This document shows, one piece after another, positions 7,939 through 14,212 of a stretch of 14,525 nucleotides of DNA; position 1 is the first letter of the stretch, and each line of letters opens with the position of its first letter. Position numbers and translations under genes: made by a program. Under the pieces are notes generated by a model. The model was not told the DNA's origin and searched no databases. It worked only from the letters and a program-made list of their open reading frames with translations. Source of the stretch: Deltaproteobacteria bacterium (lineage in GTDB: Bacteria > Desulfobacterota > Desulfomonilia > UBA1062). The DNA lies in contig JAFGTK010000182.1 of assembly GCA_016934135.1 (NCBI GenBank), forward strand, positions 1-14,525, read 5' to 3'.

Positions 7939-8260
7939 AGTATACAGTCCAGTATCGGATATTTAACAAAGAATAGATATACTGTCGATATTTTTTACGA
8001 TCAGTTTGGTGCGGACGGTTTTCAATATTGACAGAAATGATCATTTAAATCAATTAGATATAATAATTATAAGAAATTGATTGTCACTTTTGAGCAAGGA
8101 TTGACTATAAACGAGGTGATACAGGGGCCATCAATGGTCGGAAATATTTACAATGCTGTGGTGCTGCTGGTATAACTAATTGAAAAATATATATAATTAT
8201 AATGGCACTTAAATTGCAGTAGATCATAACAATACTAAAAGTTGTTTGAAGGAGATCATG
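7939..8260. promoter_or_regulatory. AT-rich divergent regulatory region between prsK and the PEP-CTERM gene
   Basis: No gene is visible in these 322 bp. The region is clearly more AT-rich than the flanking genes. It holds two perfect palindromes, TCAATATTGA (8022-8031) and AAATGATCATTT (8035-8046), about 160-180 bp upstream of a sigma-54 promoter, a normal distance for enhancer sites of NtrC-type activators. On the minus strand, 8070-8082 reads AATCAATTTCTTA, which fits the IHF consensus WATCAANNNNTTR. I see no convincing sigma-70 promoter for prsK. Confidence 0.5.
8203..8218 (+). promoter_or_regulatory. Sigma-54 (RpoN) promoter of the PEP-CTERM gene
   Basis: TGGCAC (8203-8208) and TTGCA (8214-8218) are separated by 5 bp, so the invariant GG (8204-8205) and GC (8216-8217) are exactly 10 bp apart. 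This is a full match to the -24/-12 consensus. Transcription would start near 8229, about 30 nt before the ATG. The sigma-54 activator gene prsR lies in the adjacent operon, so this promoter is probably a PrsR target. Confidence 0.88.
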
Positions 8261-8935
8261 ATGAAAAGGTTGTTATTTTTAGTTGTCTTCTTATCGGTTT
8301 TTGTAATGGCAGGGATCACATACGCACTTCCTATAGGTGTTGCCGATACAGGGGAAACAGTGGCCCTTCAGTTGAATCAGGACTGGACCGGCACAGTTCG
8401 GGGTACTCTGGATGGACAGGGGGTCAACTGGTATACTGGCTACGGTTTTAATTATCAATACGAAGGAACGACATATAACGTAGAAGATGCCTTTTGTGTA
8501 GACCCGGCGGATGCAACTCTTTCCAGGTCCGATTATTATATTGTAAGTCTTACCAGCCAGACTGATGAAAAATATCTGGCTTCTGCATGGGTGATGGAAC
8601 AGTTTATCGCCGGTTCTATCAGTTCGGTCACTGCCCAGGCTGCTATCTGGGAAATAATAATGTATGGAAGCTATGAAATGATCAGTGATTCAATCGGTGA
8701 TGACCCTGATGATATTTTGGGTCTGGTATTTTCTGCCTATAGTTTCTATGGAGAATTAGACTTTGCCGGCTACTATGTTGCTGTAAGCCCCGGCGATTCT
8801 TTGGTGTCTTCGTATGGGACAAGTTCTCAGGATTACCTTTTCAAGGATGCTGCACCGGTTCCTGAACCTGCAACCCTGATCCTTATCGGAAGCGGTCTTA
8901 TCGGCCTTGCAGGCCTGCGCAGAAAGAACAGCTGA
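8261..8935 (+). CDS. PEP-CTERM sorted surface protein with putative thioester domain
   Basis: A 224-residue secreted protein. An N-terminal signal peptide (MKRLLFLVVFLSVFVMAG, probable cleavage after TYA at residue 22) is followed by a polar domain and a C-terminal sorting signal: V200-PEP (201-203), a hydrophobic helix, then RRK. Proteins of this kind are cleaved and processed by an exosortase and are linked to extracellular polysaccharide. The only cysteine of the protein, C79 in AFCVDP, pairs in pattern with Q126 in VTAQAAIWEI. This resembles the Cys and Gln that form the internal thioester of TQXA-type adhesin domains. The ATG at 8261 is preferred because AAGGAG (8249-8254) lies 6 nt upstream; a TTG at 8246 would lie upstream of that site. 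A sigma-54 promoter precedes it and a strong terminator follows. The PEP-CTERM call is secure; the thioester is inference. Confidence 0.93.
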   Translation: MKRLLFLVVFLSVFVMAGITYALPIGVADTGETVALQLNQDWTGTVRGTLDGQGVNWYTGYGFNYQYEGTTYNVEDAFCVDPADATLSRSDYYIVSLTSQTDEKYLASAWVMEQFIAGSISSVTAQAAIWEIIMYGSYEMISDSIGDDPDDILGLVFSAYSFYGELDFAGYYVAVSPGDSLVSSYGTSSQDYLFKDAAPVPEPATLILIGSGLIGLAGLRRKNS

Positions 8936-8968
8936 AAATCAGATAGTAAACAAATAACGAACCGATAA

Positions 8969-9004
8969 AACGGCCCGGCAGTCTTAAATAATTGCCGGGC
9001 CGTT
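8969..9004 (+). terminator. Strong intrinsic terminator after the PEP-CTERM gene
   Basis: A 12-bp GC-rich perfect stem, AACGGCCCGGCA (8969-8980) with TGCCGGGCCGTT (8993-9004), a 12-nt loop, and a T-rich stretch (CTTGTTTCC) immediately after. It starts 33 nt past the stop at 8935, so it ends a single-gene transcript. Confidence 0.88.
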
Positions 9005-9053
9005 CTTGTTTCCTGAATATGACCTGATTAAGGGCGAATGGAGAGAAAATACC

Positions 9054-9080
9054 GGAGTATTGGAGTACTGGAGTATTGGA
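9054..9080 (+). repeat. Left arm: 8-bp tandem repeat GGAGTAYT
   Basis: Three consecutive octamers, GGAGTATT, GGAGTACT and GGAGTATT, are followed by a partial GGA. The first 19 bp (9054-9072) are the exact reverse complement of 9200-9218, so this is one arm of an interrupted palindrome. Confidence 0.85.
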
Positions 9081-9199
9081 AAAGAGGCGGAGGTTATTAT
9101 CACGATGCGTCGGATAGTTCCAAAGTTTTGCTTTCTCATAACCAGGTGCTTCACGCCGAATGCCCGATTACTTGTTTACACCACACACCCGGGTCTTCA

Positions 9200-9230
9200 T
9201 CCAGTACTCCAATACTCCATTACTCCAATC
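9200..9230 (-). repeat. Right arm: inverted copy of the 8-bp tandem repeat
   Basis: Read on the minus strand, this is GGAGTAAT, GGAGTATT, GGAGTACT, then GGA. The 19 bp at 9200-9218 pair perfectly with 9054-9072 across a core of about 127 bp. Together the arms could form a large hairpin. From memory, similar low-complexity GGAGTATTGG arrays recur in many environmental bacterial genomes and give spurious Tyr-Ser-rich ORFs; I cannot test copy number here. Confidence 0.8.
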
Positions 9231-9290
9231 CAACCCCCACCATTTCATATACCAAACCCCTGGTATTCATTTTGCCGCAGGGCCTCGCCT

Positions 9291-11819
9291 TTACAACGGC
9301 CTGCCGACCTGAATAATGAAAACCGGTCCTTCCTCGTCAAGGTAGTAAGGTTGCTTAATGGGCCAGGCAATGCCCATTCTGAATGACGAGAGATTGCCCC
9401 ATGCGATCTCCATTGAGGTTACAAGCTCGAACCCGGCGCCCATGACCCTGTCATTGAAGTTAATGCTTTCAGAGCAGAAACCGGCATCGATAAAGGTGCC
9501 GAGATAAAGCCTGTGAAGGAAGATAGGAAGTGTCTTGTACCCTTTCTGGATATTTGCCAGGGGAAGGTAAACCTCTATCCCCGAGGTAAGGGCTTTGTCC
9601 GCCTCGAGTATGTTTGCGCTGAATCCCCTCAGGGCAAAAAGCCTGGTAGGTCTCTGGGTGAAGTAGCCTTCTCCTGTATCGCCCCCCACTCGGAAAGAGC
9701 CATGACCCGGAGTATAGCCTCCCCAGGTCTTGCCTGCCTGAATATAAATTGTAGAGTAGATATCCGATCCGAACATGAACCGTATATTGCCGAACAGCGA
9801 TTTTCTGCCCCTGGAATATGACTCTGCGGTAATGGCTGCAGACGCAAAAGAAAAATGTTTATTCAGGCCTACCGAGCCCCAGAACTCTACGTCTTCATCG
9901 CCGAAGTCTTCAAGGGGTTCATAGCCGAGTCTGTGCATTGAAAACTCTATAAATGGAAGCTCCATCGGCCGGAAAAAGAGTCTCATCTCATTGCGTGATT
10001 CCTCTATGCCCCTTGTGTTTTCAGGATCATAAGAGACAGGATAGCGGGTGAAGCCAATCCCAAGATCCTTTACCTGCGCCCCTGCCCTTGCAGAAAGATA
10101 GTCGAGCTTGAAAGAGTATCTCAGCCCGGCGTTAATTGAATAATCCCCTGTTACATCCCTGCCCCAGGTATTCACTCCGAGCTGTATATCCGAGATGCCT
10201 GCATACAGATCAGGGGCAATGAAGTTCGGAGGAATGCTTTTCCATGGAGAATAGGGCATCGGTTCAAGACCGGGGGGAGCGATGTCTGTCCGGGTATGGG
10301 ATTCCTGTTCCACAGGCGCGGACAGAACCTCTTTTGTCTCATAACGTTCAACATCCCATCCCAGGTTCTTCAGACACAGGAACGATCCCTCTTTTGGCAG
10401 TATGCCTGCATATCTGCAATGGGTGAGCTTAGACATATCTGAATCATGGATCTGAAACGTGCCTGTTATATTTGATGAGAAAATCAGGGAATCACCATCC
10501 CAGCAGGGGTCCATCTCCACTGATTCTGCGCTGGTGATCCTGTGCCACGCAGTATCATACACCCAGATATCCCAGTTTCCGCGAGTATTTGCTGCTACCG
10601 CTATATGGCCTTTACTGTTCATGACAGGGCCGGAGAGCTGCAATACCCCTTGCGGTGCCGGGATCATCTCTTTAATCACAACCCCGGCCTCCAGCATGGT
10701 CATATCGGTTTCAATGAATGCAATATATGGATGGGGGCCTTTGCGGGTTACTGCAATGCAACCGGCCCCGGGATCCCATATGTGCGGGGCAGGCTGATCG
10801 GATGATGTGCCCTTGCCGTATATCGTGATTTTCGAGATTCCCGCTTGATCATATTCCGAAACCCAGACCCTACCGGAACTGTCCATGCAGCCGTACCTGC
10901 TCCTTTGCCGAACCCTTTTTGTCCCCGGGATTATCCCCGATACATTCCAGTATATGAACGGTTCGGGGATGTATCCCACAATCAGCAGCCCGGGACCATC
11001 AGCCGGCTCCATGCCCGGCCTTTGTGATATGAACTCGTTCCAGAGAACGGGAAAGGTCTTACCGAAGGTCTTTTTTGCCTTCAGATCGATCTCTATGGGT
11101 ATGATTCCTCCACCGTGAACCTGCAGAAATTCATAGATCCCCTTCCATCCGTAGCGCTCAAACAGCCAGTATATGAAAGGTCTTCCATATATCCGGTAAC
11201 TGAAGTGTCCGGGCCAGATTCCAGGATGATTGCTCACCCGGGCTATGTCCTGAGGGATATGCGTGGAAAACAGTGTCTGGTTCATGGGATCTAGTATGGA
11301 GGATCCTGTATAGAGGTTATAGAGCAATGCACAGGTCCCTTCGGAAAGCCACTGCGGCATGATCATGTTCGGGGAGACGATCTCACCGAAGGCCTTATGA
11401 GCAAGTCCGGGGATCCTGGAACGCATGGAATATATCCCGTGCAGGCACAGACCCTTGAAGTAAAAATAGGTCCAGGGGTCTTCCATGGTGTATCCCTGTT
11501 CCAGCACGCCCGGGGCCTTCAGGGGGATCCGGATTTCACTGTGGGGTATCATGTGCACGATCACTTCGGGAACGTCCAGGGCATCATCCAGGATAACGTG
11601 AATCCTGCGGTCTATACCTAGCCCCATGTCATTGAGAAAGGAAAGCATCATTGGTGTCTGAGTAGCCATACGGGATATGATCTCTTCATTGCCCGGTTCA
11701 TAGGTGAAGATGAGGCCTTCACGCTCGATAGATTCCAGTGCAAAGGCGTTTGCGCCGGATAAAAGCATGAAGAGCATGCACAGCAAAAGGCATTGCCCCC
11801 TGGTTTGTTTCACAGGCAT
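9291..11819 (-). CDS. Outer-membrane protein: degenerate peptidase-like domain, propeller region and C-terminal beta-barrel
   Basis: An 842-residue exported protein. A signal peptide (CLLLCMLFMLLSGANA, cleavage near residue 25) leads into a domain like the gluzincin-type peptidases found beside TolB-like propellers. Its PQWLSEG motif is kept (E160), but the position expected for HExxH (about residues 120-127, YFKGLCLH) has lost the metal ligands. A middle region with repeats such as GCMDSSGRVWVSEYD and AVAANTRGNWDIWVYD suggests a beta-propeller. The last 260 or so residues look like an Omp85/D15-type barrel (LFALRGFSAN, ending FIIQVGRPL). ATG 11819 is chosen for its signal peptide, although no good ribosome-binding site precedes it. 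An ATG at 11921 would add 34 residues, lie only 16 bp after the thioesterase stop, and bury the signal peptide. The barrel is likely; the domain boundaries and role are inferred. Confidence 0.75.
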   Translation of the reverse strand: MPVKQTRGQCLLLCMLFMLLSGANAFALESIEREGLIFTYEPGNEEIISRMATQTPMMLSFLNDMGLGIDRRIHVILDDALDVPEVIVHMIPHSEIRIPLKAPGVLEQGYTMEDPWTYFYFKGLCLHGIYSMRSRIPGLAHKAFGEIVSPNMIMPQWLSEGTCALLYNLYTGSSILDPMNQTLFSTHIPQDIARVSNHPGIWPGHFSYRIYGRPFIYWLFERYGWKGIYEFLQVHGGGIIPIEIDLKAKKTFGKTFPVLWNEFISQRPGMEPADGPGLLIVGYIPEPFIYWNVSGIIPGTKRVRQRSRYGCMDSSGRVWVSEYDQAGISKITIYGKGTSSDQPAPHIWDPGAGCIAVTRKGPHPYIAFIETDMTMLEAGVVIKEMIPAPQGVLQLSGPVMNSKGHIAVAANTRGNWDIWVYDTAWHRITSAESVEMDPCWDGDSLIFSSNITGTFQIHDSDMSKLTHCRYAGILPKEGSFLCLKNLGWDVERYETKEVLSAPVEQESHTRTDIAPPGLEPMPYSPWKSIPPNFIAPDLYAGISDIQLGVNTWGRDVTGDYSINAGLRYSFKLDYLSARAGAQVKDLGIGFTRYPVSYDPENTRGIEESRNEMRLFFRPMELPFIEFSMHRLGYEPLEDFGDEDVEFWGSVGLNKHFSFASAAITAESYSRGRKSLFGNIRFMFGSDIYSTIYIQAGKTWGGYTPGHGSFRVGGDTGEGYFTQRPTRLFALRGFSANILEADKALTSGIEVYLPLANIQKGYKTLPIFLHRLYLGTFIDAGFCSESINFNDRVMGAGFELVTSMEIAWGNLSSFRMGIAWPIKQPYYLDEEGPVFIIQVGRPL

Positions 11820-11937
11820 GGTATTGCGAAGAAGAAAAAGGAATACATTATTCGTTATGGAAGTTTCCCCTGGAACCTGGCACAGGGTGGCACAGGTATA
11901 TCCTTGGTTCTTTCGGGGCATGAGATCATCACACGGT

Positions 11938-12363
11938 CTAATCGGGACCCCCGATCTGCCGGTTCTTTAGATATGCGAGCCCCTGGAATACGGCTATGAT
12001 ATCGGCTGGTTCATCAAGGATGTTTACCCTGTAGGAAGCGATCCTGTGGTTTGAGGATATTTCATCCGCCTGTGCGATAAGTACTTTGCCTTGAGCAGCC
12101 TTGATGTACGAGATGGAATTGTTTATGGAGACAGCCACCCTTCCTCTGGAATGAACCGCAGCTGCAAAGGCCAGGTCGGCAAGGGTAAACAGTACCCCGC
12201 CGTGTATCATCCCCAGACCGTTGAGGTGGTATCCGCAGATATTCAGTCTGGCTTCGGCATGTCCGTTCGCGGCCTCGATCAGCTCGATACCGCAGTGGCG
12301 GGCAAAGGAGTCTTTATCAAAATATGTTTTCAGAAAATTCAGTCCTACTCCTTTTGGCGTCAT
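11938..12363 (-). CDS. PaaI-family hotdog-fold acyl-CoA thioesterase
   Basis: A 141-residue single-domain hotdog protein that would hydrolyse acyl- or aryl-CoA thioesters in the cytoplasm. The family signature is clear at GLGMIHGGVLFTLADLAFAA, with the HGG turn before the central helix and the acidic residue in the LAD segment. Length is normal for PaaI/YdiI-like proteins. ATG 12363 is supported by GGGAG 5 nt upstream. It lies 15 bp from the fdhD stop, so the two are probably co-transcribed. The substrate cannot be told from sequence; a phenylacetyl-CoA or general detoxifying role is possible. Confidence 0.88.
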   Translation of the reverse strand: MTPKGVGLNFLKTYFDKDSFARHCGIELIEAANGHAEARLNICGYHLNGLGMIHGGVLFTLADLAFAAAVHSRGRVAVSINNSISYIKAAQGKVLIAQADEISSNHRIASYRVNILDEPADIIAVFQGLAYLKNRQIGGPD

Positions 12364-12378
12364 GCAAACTCCCGAGAT

Positions 12379-13170
12379 TTATATATTGATGCGGTTCAAT
12401 GCATCCGCTCCCTGAACATGCTGCGGATGGGTATATATACGGAACCTGTCTTCCTTTACCCTGCAGATCAGGGTAAGGCCCGATCTGTCTGCCAGGGCAA
12501 TGCCCTCGCGGGTTGTTGCAGCCTTGGATATGACAATGGGGATACCTGCATTAACGGCTTTTTTGATCATGCCTGCAGGCTGTCTTCCTGTACAGCCGAG
12601 AACGCATGAGGAGAGATCCGCATCATTCAGAGCAGCCCATCCGATTACCTTGTCCACTGTATTGTGCCTGCCGACATCACTGCTCTTGGCTATGAGATCG
12701 TTTTTGTAAAAGAGCACCGAGCAGTGTGCGCCCCCTGTCTTTTCCCACAGTGTTGAGACGATCCCGGAGATTACAGTGAATATCCCTTTGGCATCGATGG
12801 TGATAGCTGATGCGATCTTTGGTTCCAATATCCCTGTAGATGCCCCTCCGCTCGATTCGGTAATGAATGTGCCTGACTGTGCAGATTGCCTGGCAAATAC
12901 ATGAATATCGTTTCCTTCTACCCGGACATCGTCGATTCGATGCGCCAGCCCCTCGCTGATTACAAAGCCTGCGCCGAGTTCACGGTACTGCATGGGGCTG
13001 GCAACCAGGCTTGTCAGAAGATCCCCGTTGAGATGAATGCGGACTACCACTTCAATACAGACATCTCCTGACGTTTCCTCAAAATGATCGCTGGAAAATG
13101 AGGTGGACGTCGATGATGAAAATGCCCCTTCGATTGATTCCAGTATTGCCATGGTCTGTGAATATACCAT
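12379..13170 (-). CDS. fdhD: FdhD-family formate dehydrogenase accessory protein lacking the loop cysteines
   Basis: FdhD passes sulfur from a cysteine desulfurase to the molybdenum cofactor of formate dehydrogenases. This 263-residue protein has the family landmarks: HLNGDLLTSLVASPMQYREL then GFVISEGL, KTGGAHCSVLFY, SSDVGRHNTVDKVIG, a CTGRQPAGMIKKA loop, and AGIPIVISKAATT. The loop that in E. coli carries the CxxC sulfur-transfer cysteines reads TESSGGAST here (residues 104-112), with serines and no cysteine. Other cysteines exist (for example in GAHCSV and SSCVLGC) but lie in different motifs. No formate dehydrogenase or molybdenum-cofactor gene is visible nearby. The start at 13170 has no clear ribosome-binding site; an ATG six codons further in is an alternative. 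Family is confident; activity is doubtful or altered. Confidence 0.88.
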   Translation of the reverse strand: MVYSQTMAILESIEGAFSSSTSTSFSSDHFEETSGDVCIEVVVRIHLNGDLLTSLVASPMQYRELGAGFVISEGLAHRIDDVRVEGNDIHVFARQSAQSGTFITESSGGASTGILEPKIASAITIDAKGIFTVISGIVSTLWEKTGGAHCSVLFYKNDLIAKSSDVGRHNTVDKVIGWAALNDADLSSCVLGCTGRQPAGMIKKAVNAGIPIVISKAATTREGIALADRSGLTLICRVKEDRFRIYTHPQHVQGADALNRINI

Positions 13171-13227
13171 TAAAAAAGTGATGACTCAATTGATCTCTTT
13201 GCAGGCCCCGGCTTGGCGATATTTGTA

Positions 13228-13923
13228 TTACCTGCCGGGCCTGGATATCAATTCGTACATGCCTATTGCGGCACTGTTGGAGACATTGAGCGAGTTGAAT
13301 GTGCCTTTCATTGGGATATGCGCCAGAACATCGACCTCCTTTTCCATCCCGGTCCTGATGCCGGTATCTTCACCCCCGACCAGCAGGGCGGTTTTTTCAT
13401 AGGAGGGGATCTCACGCAGCGGCAATGTGCTTCCGGCATCGAGACCCACGATCCAGTAGCCGGCCTTTTTCAGTTCTTTTGCAGCCATGCGCAGATTTGT
13501 CACTCTGGCTATCTTCGCATGTTCGGTTGCACCTGCCGATGCCTTTACCACTGCCGGTGTTATACTCGCAGCCCGGTTTTCCGGAATGATAACCCCGGCT
13601 TCTGCAAGGGTGTATGCGGATCTGATGATTGCACCCAGGTTCTGCGGGTCTTCTACAGAATCCAGAAGGACCACAACCGGCAGTTCGAAAAGACTGCTCA
13701 GGGGGGCATACCGGTAGCGCGATACCTTTGCAACAATGCCCTGATGGAACCGGGTTTTGGAAATCTTTTCAAGTTCCTGCTTCGGAAGGGTATGGACAGG
13801 GATTCCGCGTACAAGAGAGGTAATATCATCCGCGCTCTCACGGGAGATCATGATTTCAAAAAATTTTCTGCTTCCGGTAACAAGTGCCTCTTTAACGGGG
13901 TTTTTCCCGTAGATGATTTCCAT
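13228..13923 (-). CDS. rlmB: TrmH/SpoU-family 23S rRNA (guanosine-2'-O)-methyltransferase RlmB
   Basis: A 231-residue SPOUT methyltransferase that would methylate the ribose 2'-O of a guanosine in the peptidyl-transferase region of 23S rRNA (G2251 in E. coli) using S-adenosylmethionine. The N-terminal substrate-binding domain begins MEIIYGKNPVKEAL, the usual RlmB opening. Motif 1 is DPQNLGAIIRSA (Asn and Arg kept), motif 2 is LLVGGEDTGI (Glu kept, instead of the more usual GSEGKGL), and motif 3 is IPMKGTFNSLNVSNSAAIG. The start is fixed by a strong GGAGG 4 nt before ATG 13923. Its 5' end overlaps a truncated nitroreductase-like frame. Distinguishing RlmB from other TrmH-group enzymes is likely but not certain. 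Confidence 0.9.
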   Translation of the reverse strand: MEIIYGKNPVKEALVTGSRKFFEIMISRESADDITSLVRGIPVHTLPKQELEKISKTRFHQGIVAKVSRYRYAPLSSLFELPVVVLLDSVEDPQNLGAIIRSAYTLAEAGVIIPENRAASITPAVVKASAGATEHAKIARVTNLRMAAKELKKAGYWIVGLDAGSTLPLREIPSYEKTALLVGGEDTGIRTGMEKEVDVLAHIPMKGTFNSLNVSNSAAIGMYELISRPGR

Positions 13924-14044
13924 GGATCCTCCTCAGCTCTTGAAGCCTTTCCCTGATATCTTCACCCAGGGGTTCTCCTGTGTAGCTTCTCCAGGAATGC
14001 CGCATCCGGATAAGATCCTGTATTGATCTTTCATACTGTATCAT
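13892..14044 (-). pseudogene. N-terminal fragment of a nitroreductase-like protein, overlapping the rlmB start
   Basis: My translation from ATG 14044 gives 50 residues, beginning MIQYERSIQDLIRMRHSWRS and continuing SYTGEPLGEDIRERLQEL. This matches the start of nitroreductase-family flavoproteins (SI..LI..R.S.R.Y...P), especially the TM1586-type subfamily with GEPL. The frame then stops at TAA 13892-13894 inside rlmB; the rest of the roughly 180-250-residue domain is absent. GAGGG lies just upstream, so the fragment could still be translated. I read it as the remnant of a gene whose 3' part was deleted. A short leader peptide coupled to rlmB is the alternative. Confidence 0.55.
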
Positions 14045-14212
14045 CACTCGCCCTCATCTCATTCAAGCTACATATACATACCACACTATCCGGCCGAGGA
14101 AACATACTTAGTTGCCGATACATGAAAACTTGAAAACTCAAACGATAAATATCCCTGGTGCGTCCAAGGGCAAGAGTCAGGAGTAATCCCTGCCGGCACA
14201 GAAGTCCATTGA

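Larger units (their letters stand above)
9030..9290. other. Non-coding intergenic stretch carrying an inverted octamer-repeat element
   Basis: No credible gene lies between the terminator and the convergent outer-membrane gene. The plus-strand open frame through it is low-complexity translation of the repeats. The stretch contains the octamer arrays annotated separately, an unrelated core of about 120 bp between them, and a small inverted repeat, ATACCA...TGGTAT (9249-9266). That repeat is too weak and lacks the T-run expected of a terminator for the minus-strand gene. Confidence 0.6.

Noticed and set aside
7601..8044. Minus-strand 147-codon frame over the prsK start
   Set aside because: It lies in another frame of prsK, whose coding is secured by membrane segments and kinase motifs, and it has no family features.
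9054..9230. CRISPR-like array
   Set aside because: The repeats are contiguous 8-mers without spacers, in opposite orientations, and no cas gene is present.
9249..9266. Inverted repeat ATACCA...TGGTAT as terminator of the minus-strand outer-membrane gene
   Set aside because: The stem is only 6 bp and no T-run follows in the minus direction.
9006..9386. Plus-strand open frame of 126 codons across the octamer repeats
   Set aside because: It is low-complexity translation of the repeat arms, has no ribosome-binding site, overlaps the strong terminator and the end of the outer-membrane gene, and resembles no protein family.
11865..11895. TGGCAC repeats (plus strand) as a second sigma-54 promoter
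   Set aside because: The -12 GC is not at the required 10-bp spacing, and the orientation points away from any downstream plus-strand gene.
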